Assembly: GCA_030549495.1 (NCBI GenBank)
Contig: JAUIRK010000089.1
Span: 186,001-250,000, forward strand
Direction of reading: 5' to 3'
Length of the DNA stretch: 64,000 bases
Source: Nectonema munidae
Taxonomy: Eukaryota > Nematomorpha > Nectonematoida > Nectonematidae
The position numbers and the translations under genes are program-made. Positions 37,215-48,342 of this stretch are shown one piece after another. The notes under the pieces were generated by a model. The model was not told the origin of the DNA. It ran no database searches and was given only the letters and a program-made list of their open reading frames with translations. The first letter of the stretch is position 1. Every line of letters begins with the position of its first letter.

Positions 37215-37584
37215 GCAATGTCTACAAATGTAGACCTTTATTTCAAACATGATTTAATAAAAAAAACTAATATTTTTACCAATTTTTGTTTATTTTATCA
37301 TTTTTATTAATAGATTTTTACTACATAAAAAAAATAAAACGAAAATTGTAATTATTTAAAATGTGAGAGCAATATAAATTCTACGATTTTTCAAATTTTT
37401 AAAAATAAAGACTAGTCATAAAAATGTTGAAGAAAGATCAAAATAGATCAACACCAGACCGAAACTTTCTTAAATATTAAATTAGACATATCAAAAAATA
37501 ATAAAATGTTTTTAAAATGTGAAAATATTGTATTCTAATATTTTTTTTTGTTTTAAAATTAGGTATACATATGTAGACATTGGG
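37215..37584. mobile_element. Possible piggyBac-type MITE bounded by palindromic ends
   Basis: The left edge CGCAATGTCTACAAATGTAG and, reversed, the right edge CCCAATGTCTACATATGTAT differ at few positions. Each contains the palindrome-like core GTCTACATATGTAGAC. Outside bases TTAG and ATAA could be decayed TTAA. The 370-bp interior is non-coding. The right copy also pairs with one at 39077, so an alternative is that it belongs to the next piggyBac copy. Confidence 0.4.
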
Positions 37585-37699
37585 ATAATATAATAATAAA
37601 ATTTTATTTTCTGTATTTTGAAATATCTTTAATTTAATTATTTTTAATTTGTTTTTTTTGCAATTGATATTTTCACGTTTTTAAAATAGATCCCGAGTT

Positions 37700-39020
37700 A
37701 TTTTTTGGCAAAATTAAACATTTCCGATATTTGAGAGAAGCAATAGAAGTGATGATTCAACTCAAGTTACTGATATTGTTATAACTGGGCCACCTGAAGG
37801 TTCATAATGAAAATTATAATGAAAATATTTCTACAGAAGTAGCCGGTGAATTGGGTGTTTTTGTAAATGAAGGTTTAGGTGATTTGGATGAAGAACAAAA
37901 CTTAAAAATGTAAAAAAAAAAGCTACACTAAACTAGCTAAAAAAACATTTGAAGGCAAAATTTTTTTGACTTCATCTAAAAAAGACCGTTTGAAAGACTT
38001 ACTAAATGTGCATCCTTTTCTTTTGTCTTATGATGAATTTGGATTATACATATATTTTATCGATGATATCGTTAAGAAATATGGAAAACGAGATAAAAAT
38101 GATCCATCGTTTAACATAAATAAAAACTAGAAATTGTAAGTTCTCTTGTATTCGATCCATATTACTAACTAAGTATATAAATAAAAAAGATATGTTGAAG
38201 TTCTTATGTATTACACTTCCATGTGGTTACAATACATGAAGTTCAGAAAGAGATTATTGGTAAGTCTTTTCAACTTGAATGCAAACTTCTTCCATAAGCA
38301 ATGTCTCAAAATAATTTTCAAAAAATAAAGCGTTACCTTTACCTAGCCGATAATCAAATATTGGAGAGTTCAAAAATGGCAAAGGTGAAACCTTTATAAC
38401 ATTTGTTAAATTTAAAGATGACACAATTCGGTGTTATGCATGAAAATTTGTGAATTGACGAATCAATGGTGCCGTATTTTGGGAGACACTCTTGCAACCA
38501 GTTCATCAAATCAAAGCCCATTATATTTGGCTATAAAATATTGACACTTTGCAGCTCAACAGGTGCACCATACTGTGTTGAAATATATGAAGGAATATTT
38601 GATAATGAAATTGGACCACTGAGTATTAGACTTGTAAACGCTATACTAAAAGTATGTAAAACTCCTTTTGTAAACGCATATAATATTGGAATTGATGGTG
38701 TAGATATTATGGATAGAGCTCTTGCTGACTTTCAGCAAGGCATATTTGGTAAAAAAATGGTATTGGAACTTTATTAATACTTGGAATTCTTTTCTCTTTT
38801 ACAAACATATGACAAAAAGATTTCAGAAGAGCTCTTGTGGAATGTTTTTTGAAATGTGAAATCTCAATAAATGTCGAATCAAGACTTGGACCAAATTGTT
38901 TGATCTAAAATCCAGTAAGAAAAGATAATGTCAACCATAGACCTGTTTCTATAACGCCAAGAAAATGTGTAGTTTGCAAAAAAAGTGCTCGAATTCAATG
39001 TTGCAAATGTTAAAGACTCT
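37700..39020 (+). mobile_element. piggyBac (PGBD-like) transposase remnant with internal deletion
   Basis: An acidic N-terminal stretch lies at about 37735-37910. FLLSYDEFGLYIYFIDDIV around 38020-38070 fits the N-terminal helical part. The best piece is 38466-38777: MVPYFGRHSCNQFIKSKP, then IFGYKILTLC and GAPYCVEIYEG (the first catalytic region), then IGIDGVDIMDRALADFQ (the GVD-MD block). The DNFFTS to GT-R segment normally between them is absent. The C-terminal zinc motif CVVCKKSARIQCCKC stops at about 39012. It differs in sequence type from the 25-27 kb copy. Non-functional. Confidence 0.8.
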
Positions 39021-39076
39021 ACAATTAAATGATTTTTTCCAAAAATATAATGAATGAATTTTTGATATCATTTAAA

Positions 39077-39098
39077 CCCAATGTCTATATATGTAGAC
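39077..39098. repeat. Palindromic terminal motif, third copy
   Basis: CCCAATGTCTATATATGTAG preceded by TTAAA. It is the inverted counterpart of 37563-37584 (20 of 22 positions) and a direct counterpart of 37214-37235. It lies 65 bp beyond the end of the piggyBac zinc motif. Confidence 0.7.
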
Positions 39099-39229
39099 TT
39101 CTAAAAAAATGTTAAAAATAATTTTTTTTTCAAATTTATTTTAGAATGTTTTTTTTATCAAATAATTGAAAGGTTGTATGCAAATTTTTGACTTGTTATA
39201 TATATTTTTTCATCACTTAGGTTAATATG

Positions 39230-39490
39230 GGTTATGATAAACCCATTTGTTCAGCGGGTGTTTTACCTGAAGATGCAAGATTCGATGAAAATGATATTTT
39301 GAAGCAAACTTCGAAAGGAAGATGCAGAGTTAAAGAACACGTGCAAAAAATATACCATTCATTTACATGCAAAAAGGGGAAATTTGTTTCCACCAAACCC
39401 ACTATCATAGATAAAAAAGCAAACAAAAAAACACAATTTAGTGAAAATCTCTATTATTGTTATTTTCAAGGATGTGAAGTGAGAGCTATA
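39230..39490 (+). pseudogene. Possible displaced middle segment of a piggyBac transposase
   Basis: The open frame 39227-39583 encodes ICSAGVLPEDARFDENDILK followed by QTSKGRCRVKEHV and a segment KFVSTKPTIIDKK. The spacing recalls the GT-R-NR...RG...KPV part of DDE_Tnp_1_7 proteins, which is exactly the part missing from the copy just upstream. The similarity is weak and the call tentative. Confidence 0.3.
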
Positions 39491-39599
39491 TTTTTTGCTT
39501 TTAGAGTCCGAGTCAAATCCAGAAATATAACTCACACTCAAACTCGACAGATATATATGTCATCTTCTTATTCTATAATATAAAGATTGTAAGCGAATT

Positions 39600-42440
39600 G
39601 AGTATATATATATAACATTTTTTCGCATTTTTCCACTTCGAACTAAAATTTTTATATGATGAAAGGGGGTTTGAATTTTTTTATCCACATCTACCTTATT
39701 TTGGATTCTGAATTTGATGGTTATAGAGGTGTGACCCCATATTGTGGTCAATGACCCGTGTCAGAGAATGAAATTTTGCGATTTACGTGTTAGGTGTATT
39801 TTTTATAAAAAAAAATTATGTGGAATTAAAGTAGACATATGTATGAATAATAATTTTTCAGAATTACGCCTCAAAAATCCGAATTTCAACATTTTTGATC
39901 AAATTTTGTTCAAAAACTAAAATTTATTTTTTTCTAATATTTTTATGAAAGGATGCAGATTGAGTTATATTTTATTCTAATATTTGAAATTTTTGAAAAA
40001 TATTTAGTTTTGATATGTTTTTTTCCCAATTTTCACTTTTTGACGTTAAAAAATGACGTCAATTTTACCCCATGAATTGGAGCCCTAAAATAAAAATGAC
40101 ATCCTATTTTATTTTTTTGCCCAACTCTTTCTCTACAAGATAATGTAAAAAAAAATCTATATTTGTTGCATAAAATTTTCGACAAAATGACTCCAAACAA
40201 GGTAACTTTGACAAATTTGTCGATTTTTTTAAATTTGGTTAAAAATATTAAAAAAATATTTTTTAAAAAAATAAATTACCTAATGGTGTTTTAAACATAC
40301 GAAAATATATATAAATGCTGAAAAAAATTTTTTATTTTAAAATCGGTCTGCGTAAATTTTAATTTGGACTTTAGAAAATAATATATTTATATTTCTAATT
40401 TTTACATTAAGAGGTGCATAATAGTTTGAATTTTAACATAAAACTTTAAATTTTTGAAAAAATTTTTTTTTGTTTTTTTATTTTCAATTTTACCTTTTAG
40501 GCGTTAAAAATTCGTCTAAAATAGATGTTTTATTTTATTTTAAGAAAATGTTTACAATTTTAATTAAATAATTTTCTCTCATATTTATAGAGCTTTCTTT
40601 TCTCTACAATTTAGTTTAAAAAATTTTACTTTTTCATTTTTCAATTTTTGTTTAGGGAGTTAACCATAGAGAGTACATAAAAATTTTTGAGCACTTGCGC
40701 CGCTTGTATCGAGCTAGGAGGGAAGGAGGATCGATTCTGTCTCGAACCCAAGGAGATATCGAAACCTAGTATCTAGCCAATCTTACTTACGCCCCTCTCA
40801 GGAGTACAAAATCATTTGATCTTAAAAAAAATAGATTAGCTTTTCAGCAATTAAATTCATCCATTACATTCAATCATTTTATGTTATTTTTAAGGATGTC
40901 CCAATTATCACCAACGTGGCTTTGCTACTCTTAATTCTTTGGTTGGAATTCAGTATCAAGTTTATTTCGTTCGTAATTCGACACACGTCGTTCAATTGTG
41001 CTTTCTCAATAAAAACAACCCAGGGTACCTTTAGTTTCATCAAATAAGAAACAGACATAATGTCATAGTAAGGAGTCTTAGGCGATTACACTAAATGTTC
41101 TATACCAGATCTTTGATATTTATGTTATCATCCTTTTTGTGTGATTTTGTTCATAAATGAAATATTTTCACATTTTACTAAAAACTCACAATGTTCCTTG
41201 ATATGAAAAAATCGCACAACTTAAAATATGAAATCTGAACTTTTGAAATGTCGTATACATTATTCATTTATAACCAGAATCAAAATATTTTAAAGAAAAT
41301 ATCAAAATCATGCCGTTTTCTATTAATCGGGAGGTAGGAGGTTAAATAAATTTCTCCTAACTTTTAAAATCAACCGGATGCAAATGATAACAGAGTAGAA
41401 CATGTTTAAGTAGAGTAAAGCAGTGTTTAAAATAAAAATGGCATAAATAAATCATTTTTACGGGCGGAACATGTTTAAATGGAAAATTTTAGTTCCATTT
41501 ATTGAAGAAACAAAAGTTTGATATTTATAGGTCATTAGATTTGGAAAAAATGGGAATTGTGTTAAAGATTATAAATATAAGCTATTATAAAATAAAATAG
41601 ATATGTTCTTACTACCAGTGCGCCTTTTTTCAAATAGTATTTAAAATACGTTTTCCATGGCAATTTATAAGTGATGGAACGAAACAAAAATTTTGTACAA
41701 TTCCGATCCTTCTTACTCTAAACAAATTACTTTCAGATTTGAAAAATCAGACTTTGTTATCAACAGTACAAAAGTTTATCAAAAATAAGTGCTACAAATT
41801 TGAAGAGATTTTCTATAGTTCAGGCATTTACGCAGCTAACAAGGCAGATTTCTTTTTAATTTAAGCACTTATATCTATGGAGTCAAATGCTTACCGTTAA
41901 AAATATCGCACTATCTGGAACGTTTTACCATTTTTCAAGCCTTGATAATATTCTTTGAACTGTAGATTTCGTCAAATATTGCTCATGGGTTATTTTTATA
42001 TACGCATAGATAGCCTTAAATATTTGAAATAAAAGTGCAAAGTAGTCATATACTTTAATATTAAACTGGGCAAAATAGCCATGTTTATTCAACCTTTTAG
42101 AGCCATTATAGATTTCGAGGAATCAAAAAAAATAACGTCTTATGTGTAGATGAATTTCAATAAAATTAGGTAATCAATGGGGTTTTTCAAATTTATCAAA
42201 AATAAACTGAAATTTTTATAAAAAAAAGGGTTAGATTTTGGTTTTAATCCCCATCTTCTCACTCTGCTTTCCATTATTTATTTTTTTTATCAAATATTAT
42301 CTTTTTTACTAACATTCTTGTGAATTTATGAGGGAGTGGCGCCAATACAATAAATGAAAATACTTTAGTAAGATTCTATCAGCATGTATTATACAAAATG
42401 GCGCGTTGAAGTGTTCTAAAATTAGATCAAGAATGAATAA
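39600..42440. other. Intron of the RSRC2-like gene, no further exon seen
   Basis: AT-rich intronic DNA. A minus-strand patch (40779-40741) has TGGCTAGATACTAGG and GGGTTCGAG, weakly like RNA polymerase III A and B boxes, but the 30-base spacing is shorter than in tRNAs and no tail was found. No other element supported. Confidence 0.4.
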
Positions 42441-42442
42441 AC

Positions 42443-42639
42443 CTTTGATGCCCATGAGTTTTCTGAATTTTGCGGTGTCTCCTTTTTCAGAGAATTGCGC
42501 GTGCTTCCAATACTCCTCCGTTGCGTTTCTAGAAGGCAGAGATGGGGATGGTGTCACGACGCCTGCACCGCTCTCCAATTCCTTTTTCTTTTTAGAATTT
42601 TGCCATAATAACTTTCTTTTTTGAAGTGTTTCTGCGTAC
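42443..42639 (-). CDS. RSRC2: RSRC2-like protein, third visible exon
   Basis: This exon follows a CAG acceptor (phase 2) and encodes YAETLQKRKLLWQNSKKKK and a Gly/Ser/Pro linker. It then encodes EEYWKHAQFSEKGDTAKF and RKLMGIK before a phase-1 donor G|GTTTAT. KRKLLW and KFRKLMGIK are conserved in RSRC2. Reading past the donor gives an unrelated hydrophobic tail that is intronic. Confidence 0.88.
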
Positions 42640-42781
42640 CTGAAGAAACATAAGCATTATCTAGAAAAAGTATTTCAAAGCCTAAACAATATCCATGCTT
42701 TCTATAATGGGCAAAAAAGTGGTTTCAAGGGAACTAGTGAAAAATATAGGAGAAAAACTAACATGAATATGAAAGACTTAC

Positions 42782-42980
42782 TTGGCAGGATTAACAGCGA
42801 TAGGGTTGTAATATTTAGGCAATTCAATGCCCGTTTCCTGTTGTGTTTTTTGAACGAGATTTTCCATAGTTTTGCGTATCGTTTCTTGCGGTGAAACGTC
42901 AGACTTTTCGACTATTTTCTTAATTCTTGGTGGAAAAGCGCAAGACTTTGGCTTAGAATAAGAAGAAAAGGAACCCCGTT
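42782..42980 (-). CDS. RSRC2: RSRC2-like protein, second visible exon
   Basis: It encodes KRGSFSSYSKPKSCAFPPRI, a segment VSPQETIRKTMENLV, and LPKYYNPIAVNPAK just before the donor GTAAGT (phase 2). The LPKYYNPxAVNPxKYAE signature, spanning into the next exon, is the best-conserved block of RSRC2. The upstream intron (42981-43038) is only 58 bp. Its acceptor after ATTGAATAG was chosen because it alone keeps phase 1. Confidence 0.88.
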
Positions 42981-43038
42981 CTATTCAATATGAGATAAGG
43001 ATAAGGTAGGAGGTTAACACGAAAAAAATGAAATATAC

Positions 43039-43259
43039 TTTGCCTCTCATGCAAGCGTTTATTGGGAGTGTTTATGGGAGAGTCATCTCTGTGAGAGTGT
43101 TTGTGCTTATGAGGACGGGGCGATTTTGAAGAGGAGGTGGAGGAAGATCTTCTGCGATGCTTTCTTTCACGGTGATGATGGCGGTGGTGGTGGCGCCGAC
43201 TTTTGTGGCGACGAGATTCTTCTTCACTACTGTGTTTGCGATCGCGCTCTCTCTCTCGC
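43039..43259 (-). CDS. RSRC2: RSRC2-like protein, first visible exon (Arg/His/Ser-rich)
   Basis: This exon encodes a strongly basic low-complexity region: RRERERDRKHSSEEESRRHK, HHHRHHHRERKHRRR, SSSTSSSKSPRPHKHKHSHR. It is the RS/RE-type domain expected before the conserved C-terminal half of RSRC2, which places the protein with nuclear RNA-processing factors. No ATG lies in this exon; the ORF begins after an AATAG acceptor in phase 2, so at least one upstream coding exon is missing. That exon may lie beyond the hAT element at 43.5-45.9 kb. The visible protein is about 262 residues, shorter than human RSRC2 because the N-terminus is incomplete. Confidence 0.8.
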
Positions 43260-43531
43260 CTATTCACAATTTTTCAAGCTTTAAGCAGAGTCGACTATTG
43301 TCGAATTCACAAAATAGAAATCGTCTCCGTTTATAAATGGTTTTTAATACAAACCTGCTTTACACCAAATATCGTCTGATTATTCTGGTCGTTCTCAGAT
43401 TAAGAAAACGAACAGTATGCTTATCTTTTTCAATGGGGTTTCAAGTAACCTAAAGAGCGGGATATGGATTTTGCACAGCAATAATAACAAAAAACTGCGC
43501 CTCGGATAAATTTAACTATATACGTTAAACC

Positions 43532-45930
43532 AGTGATCCTTAACCTGTGGGGCGTGGATAGTCAACCGAGGAGGTGCAGAAACTATGTCAAAAAGTTCAA
43601 AGTCAAAGATTTGACAAGTTATTTTATGACAAAAAATTCAAAAGGCAATCTATAATGAAATTTATTGTGTTTTTTATCGAAAAGACCTTGTTAATTTTTC
43701 AAAAATGCTGAATTAGAAAGGGGTATCATATATGATACACTGTCCATCACGATAGGGCAGGGTATAAAATATATGAATTAAGAAAGATATATAAAAAATA
43801 AAAACAGATGAAAAAATTAGGAATCACAAATATTTTATCTTTATGATTTTAATACGGTTGGACCTATTCCTGATAAGTTAAAAATATTATCACTTTTCTT
43901 ATTTTTCATTATTATTTGATGCGTTCCAAAAAAAGAAAATATCATGATGATTATCTTAGATACGGATTTGTACCTCTGCAAAAAGGGGACACAGAGGTTC
44001 AACAATGTTTTATCTGTTATAAAACTTTGGGAAATGATGGAATTAGACCCTCTCGTTTAGAGCGTCACTTGAAAACAACACACCCTACATTTGTAGATAA
44101 ACCAGTGTAATTTTTCAAATCTAAACGGAAATCATTAGAGCAAGTCAAGTTGGATGGGCAATCTTCATTTCTACAACAAAACTCGAAAGCTGTTGAAGCT
44201 TCTTATGAAATACCCATGTTAATCCCAAGGAGTAAAAAGATATTGGAGAATCTTTGATAAAACCATGCTTACTTCGTGCATTATAATTCGTTTTAGAAAA
44301 AGACAGTTCAAAAAAGCTTTATCATATTTCTTTGTCAAATGAGACAGTGAAAGGAAGGATCGATGAACTGTCTCAAAACATCAAAATTTAAGTTCAGAAA
44401 CAAATTAAGGATTCATCATTTTTCGCCATTCGATACGAAATCATTAAAGCATAGCACAATGTTCCCAACTAATAGTATATGCTCGTTTTGTGTAAAGCAA
44501 TTGTATAAAAGGAAAAATGTTTATCATTCTTTAGAGAGCCGTGTAACAGCAGCAGCCATTTTTTAAGTTGTATCAAATTTTTTGGAGACAGCCAACTTTC
44601 AGGGGGTTCACTGATGGGTCGTGTACTGATAGAGCTCAAGCTATGCTCGGTCTGCAGTCTGGATTTACTGCTATGGTAAAAGAAAAAAACAAATCGATTG
44701 CAGGTACACACTGTATTGTGTATACTTGAATTGTGAAACCTTAGCATCTAGAAGCTTGCCTCCTGAAATGAATAACATCCTGAATCTGGCTATCAATATT
44801 GTTAATTTTATTAAAGGTGGTTCTTTGATGCTTTTCTGTAAAGATATGGGATCAGAGAGTCAAGCTTTGTTTATTCACAGGAAAATACATTGGTTGTCAA
44901 AAGGTAATATACTTAGAAGGCTTTATGAATGGCGAGATGAAGTAGCACTCTTTTTAGATTCACAAAAAAAAGATATCCATGATAAGTTCAAGTAGTCAAT
45001 TTTCAACTATCTTTAGCCTATCTTGTGGATATCTTTGAAGCTTTCAACCTCAAATTGCGAGGAAAAAACAGCAATATTCTGACACGATTCGAACCTTCAT
45101 CGCTAAACTCGACCTAAGGAAATGTCGAATTCAGAAAGGAAATACAGCGTGCTTCAGTAACTTGGATTTTCCTCTCAATCAAAATATTTTCAATTCTGAT
45201 TTAAAAAAATACAAATAATTATACACCTAGAAAACTTAAAAATAGAATTTATGAGATATTTCCCAGATATAGATAAAAAACGAGAAGCCTGGAAGTTCAT
45301 GAGAAATCCATTTCAGTTTGAGATTAATGATGTTTTGGATGAAATGCAGGAAAAGTTTCTTAAATTGAAATTTAAGTCTATAGCTGAAGATGACTTTAAA
45401 GAACTGGATCTTGAAGCATTTTGGAATAAGTATCTTTCTCTCTACTCTAAAATTGCACATCAAGCTCTTCGGGTTCTTTGTTCTTTTTGGTTCAACCTAC
45501 CTTTGTGAAGCTGCCTTTTCTGCACTATTATTGAAAACGATTTACGCTATGTTCTTTATGGCATTGAACTACGCATTCAAGATCTGGTAGCCAAAAAACA
45601 GTACCAAAAGACGCACTAATGATAGGATAAAATACGAACAAAAATTTTTGTTCTATTTTTTCAAAATAATTTCGAGTAAAATTACTAACGTTAATTATCG
45701 ATTAAAAATGCAGATATAATTTAGTTTTTATGTATCTTTAGCTATAACTTTTGATTGATAAAATTTCATATAAACACATTTAAAGCACAAATAAAAAATG
45801 TTATAAAGTTTAGATTTAAGACATAATATTATTTGATATTTAATCTCTGAGGAAATTTTGTAGGTGGTGGGCGTATAAAAATAATGAAGATATAGGGGAG
45901 GGGTGGCAAGAAAAATGTTAAGAACGACAC
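43532..45930 (+). mobile_element. hAT transposon (ZBED5/SCAND3-like transposase), broken
   Basis: It starts CAGTGATCCTTAACCTGTGG and ends near GTTAAGAACGACAC, imperfect inverted tips typical of hAT. The transposase begins at 43916 with a BED-type zinc finger (CFICYKTLGN, then RLERHLKTTHP). Pieces in changing frames follow: NETVKGRIDELSQNIK, SLPPEMNNILNLAINIVNFI, ALFIHRKIHWLSKGNILRRL (44726-44995, the catalytic-domain end) and FRYFPDI-type text with NPFQFEINDV (45251-45470). The dimerisation region follows with LCEAAFSALLLKTIY and IQDLVAKKQ (45500-45605). No 8-bp target duplication could be verified. Several frame changes make it inactive. It separates the RSRC2-like gene from the small gene upstream. 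Confidence 0.85.
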
Positions 45931-46525
45931 GATTTTATCCAACTACACAAAGGTAATACATTTAAAAAGGTTAACTACTATAATAACAAAACATAAAATT
46001 TAATATTTACAATTTAACTTTATAATCATTCTGATGAAACAATATATATTATAACAATATAATTATTTTCTGATCAACTTTAATGATGGGAAAAAATTAT
46101 ATCAAATAGGAGCGGAAAAGCATCACTAAGAGGTAAGCGCAGCTCTAGGAGCCGCATTTACCTACCTATGTGCCTGACCTCAAATCTTTGATAAATATAA
46201 TTAACTGAATAAAAATTTTAATTACTAACAAACTAAGTATCCAACTTACTAAATAATCGGCAGGCCAACTAATTAACCAACAAACTAACTTTGCAAAATG
46301 ATGGTATTTTTGAAGAGGAGTGCATAGTATGTTTAAATAAATGCTATTCATCACTGCATCCAAAGAGATGTGTTGTCGTTTAATGTAACAGTGTGGAGAG
46401 AATGTTCAAAATCAAGACACTCATTTGATGGGTGCATTTTTAACAAAAAGATTGGAAAATTTAGATTTGACACTGAAATTTTCATAAGATGGATAGATAG
46501 GTAATTAACAAAATAGGGCATTGCA

Positions 46526-46626
46526 TTACTTCTTTGAAGATTCTGAATTCCTGTTGCTTTTGCTCTTTTTTGAAACCTTGTTTTTATCCTCTTTACGTAA
46601 AATCTTTTTGGTATCCACAGAAGGTT
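46526..46626 (-). CDS. Unrecognised small gene, last coding exon
   Basis: This 101-base exon follows the acceptor ATCTCAATCAG (phase 1). It encodes PSVDTKKILRKEDKNK and VSKKSKSNRNSESSKK, then a TAA stop. The Lys/Ser-rich basic tail looks nuclear or nucleolar. Phase and reading frame agree with the exon at 46787-46687. Confidence 0.55.
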
Positions 46627-46686
46627 CTGATTGAGATAAAAAATTATATTTAGATTAATTATTACAAACGCATAAAAACGAAATAC

Positions 46687-46787
46687 CATCTAGTTTACTT
46701 GGAGGAGAAGAAAACCCAAGATAGTGTGAGTCTTGTGCAATTGAACTTTGTTTAGGAGGTAATGGATATGCAGAGAAATGTTTTCCA
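46687..46787 (-). CDS. Unrecognised small gene, fourth exon
   Basis: 101 bases between TTTAATTTTTAG and a GTATTT donor. It encodes GKHFSAYPLPPKQSSIAQDS followed by HYLGFSSPPSKLD, a Pro/Ser-rich segment with clear protein-like composition. It enters in phase 2 and leaves in phase 1. No family recognised. Confidence 0.5.
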
Positions 46788-46850
46788 CTAAAAATTAAAT
46801 TATACTTTATTTAAAAGAAATTTAAAACCCTTAATTAACCTTTTACTAAC

Positions 46851-47169
46851 ACTGCAAACTTCAGTAACTGAATCTAAAAAAATAAAAAAAATTAAGAGAA
46901 GAACGACATGAAATAATAAAATTTGCAAAAAATTAAGCAAAAAATACTTTAATGACAGGTTCAGCATTTTTGTCTTCGGTTCCAAGGAAATTGGAAGATA
47001 AGAATACTAGCGAGAGAATCAGAATTTTTCCAAAAATTGCAAACTCATTTAATTTAAAATTTATTGTATATTTATAGTTTCAATTTAATAATATAGGAAT
47101 ATCAAAAAATAAGGTTTTAATTTAAAAAAATAGATTATAGAAAAAAAGTTAACCTGAAGAGTCTTCCAT
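46851..47169 (-). CDS. Unrecognised small gene, first three coding exons
   Basis: The proposed start is ATG 47169-47167 (MEDSS) in a 16-base coding exon ending before GTTAAC (47154). Exon 2 is 47006-46948, encoding FLSSNFLGTEDKNAEPVIK between CTCGCTAG and GTATTT. Exon 3 is a 23-base micro-exon, 46873-46851, encoding IQLLKFA and ending before GTTAGT. A longer exon 3 ending at 46840 breaks the phase. Joined with the two downstream exons the frame stays open for about 99 residues. The only support is mutual consistency of splice phases, so the micro-exon in particular needs transcript evidence. Confidence 0.35.
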
Positions 47170-47681
47170 ACTTTCGAACTATCGACACGGTTCAAACCTA
47201 AGAAATTTCAAGTAAATTAATTGAAATGTAATAGTGCATTCAATACAATGATTCAAATAACGTGTATTGTAATGAAGATATTCCGAATCTAAAGTATTCA
47301 AATTAATAACATTGAATAATATGTACAAGTTCAGCTTAACCCTTTTGCCATTTGTGCAAAAAATTTTAATTGTTGTTTTTAGACGTGACACAAATAAAAA
47401 TATAAAGTAATAAAGTCAACTCCACGCCTATATATACCAAAGTAGATAAAACAGAAAAATTCCCAGTTTAGAAAGATTTTTTAATTAATGAAATTTAACT
47501 CTATAAATCAAATCTTCTTATTTTGAGGATTGATTGAAAAGAAAAGCATGTTGTTCAAAATGAAAAAAACTTTGTTAGTTGAACTTAACAGAATTTTCAA
47601 AATTAAAAGTTGTTTCGAAGAAAATAGGTTTACAGAATAAATTAGAGCCAAATTTGCGCATAAAAAACGCAGATAAGAATA

Positions 47682-47906
47682 CAGTGGAAACTCGGTTGCG
47701 AACTTAATTCCTTACTTAAAGCCGTTCGTTAAACAAAATGTACGTGAAACAAAGAGGTTTTTTTTTCATTAAAAAGACCCAATTTTTGAAAACATCAAGC
47801 GAGGAACAGTTTATGAGGTAATTCAAAATTTATTGGCCAAAATTGTTCGTAAACACATTTGTTTGTAGGTCAAGTTGTTCGTTGACCGAGGTTCCAACTT
47901 CCACTG
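47682..47906. mobile_element. pogo/Tigger-like MITE with TA target
   Basis: The left tip CAGTGGAAACTCGGTTGCG and, reversed, the right tip CAGTGGAAGTTGGAACCTCG share CAGTGGAA and the CTCGGT core. TA lies outside both ends (47680-47681, 47907-47908). The CAGTGGAACCTCGGTT pattern and TA duplication point to the pogo branch of Tc1/mariner. It is 225 bp and has no coding capacity. Confidence 0.75.
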
Positions 47907-47918
47907 TAAAGGTACCAT

Positions 47919-47953
47919 AGGGTGTTTTCACCGAGAAGGCACAATTGCGCCGC
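47919..47953. repeat. Dispersed 35-bp sequence, copy B
   Basis: Counterpart of 9227-9261 (30 of 35 identical), starting 12 bases after the end of the pogo-like MITE. Confidence 0.6.
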
Positions 47954-48342
47954 TAAGCGAAGTAAAAATAATGCTGGAAAAGTGGGACATCTGGAAACCC
48001 TATCGTGGCGGGATCGTAAAAAAGGTCATTTTCAAATATTCAAAACAATTTCATTATTTTAATATTATTATAAGGATTAACCTTTATACTTGTGTCTGTT
48101 ACAATTTGTAACATTTAATGAAAAGTTTTCGGGACTTAGTAAAATTTTTATAAACTGATACTTATTAGGAATGAATAAATTGATTAATTACTTTATTTAA
48201 AAAAAATCAATCAAAAATATTCTTGTAATGGTTTGAGTACGTGTTTTTTATTTCAATTTTTGTGATTTCTTGTTTTATTATAATTTTAAAATGAAAGCTT
48301 GCAAGCAAAGCATAAAGGAGGGTTAAAATTTGTTTTTTTTCT

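Noticed and set aside
40741-40779. Possible tRNA-derived SINE head (A- and B-box-like sequences on the minus strand)
   Set aside because: A-to-B spacing is about 30 bases instead of more than 40, and no tail or target duplication was seen.
43353-43530. Upstream coding exon of the RSRC2-like gene ending before GTTTGT
   Set aside because: No ATG, and the open frame does not end in the phase 2 needed to join 43259.
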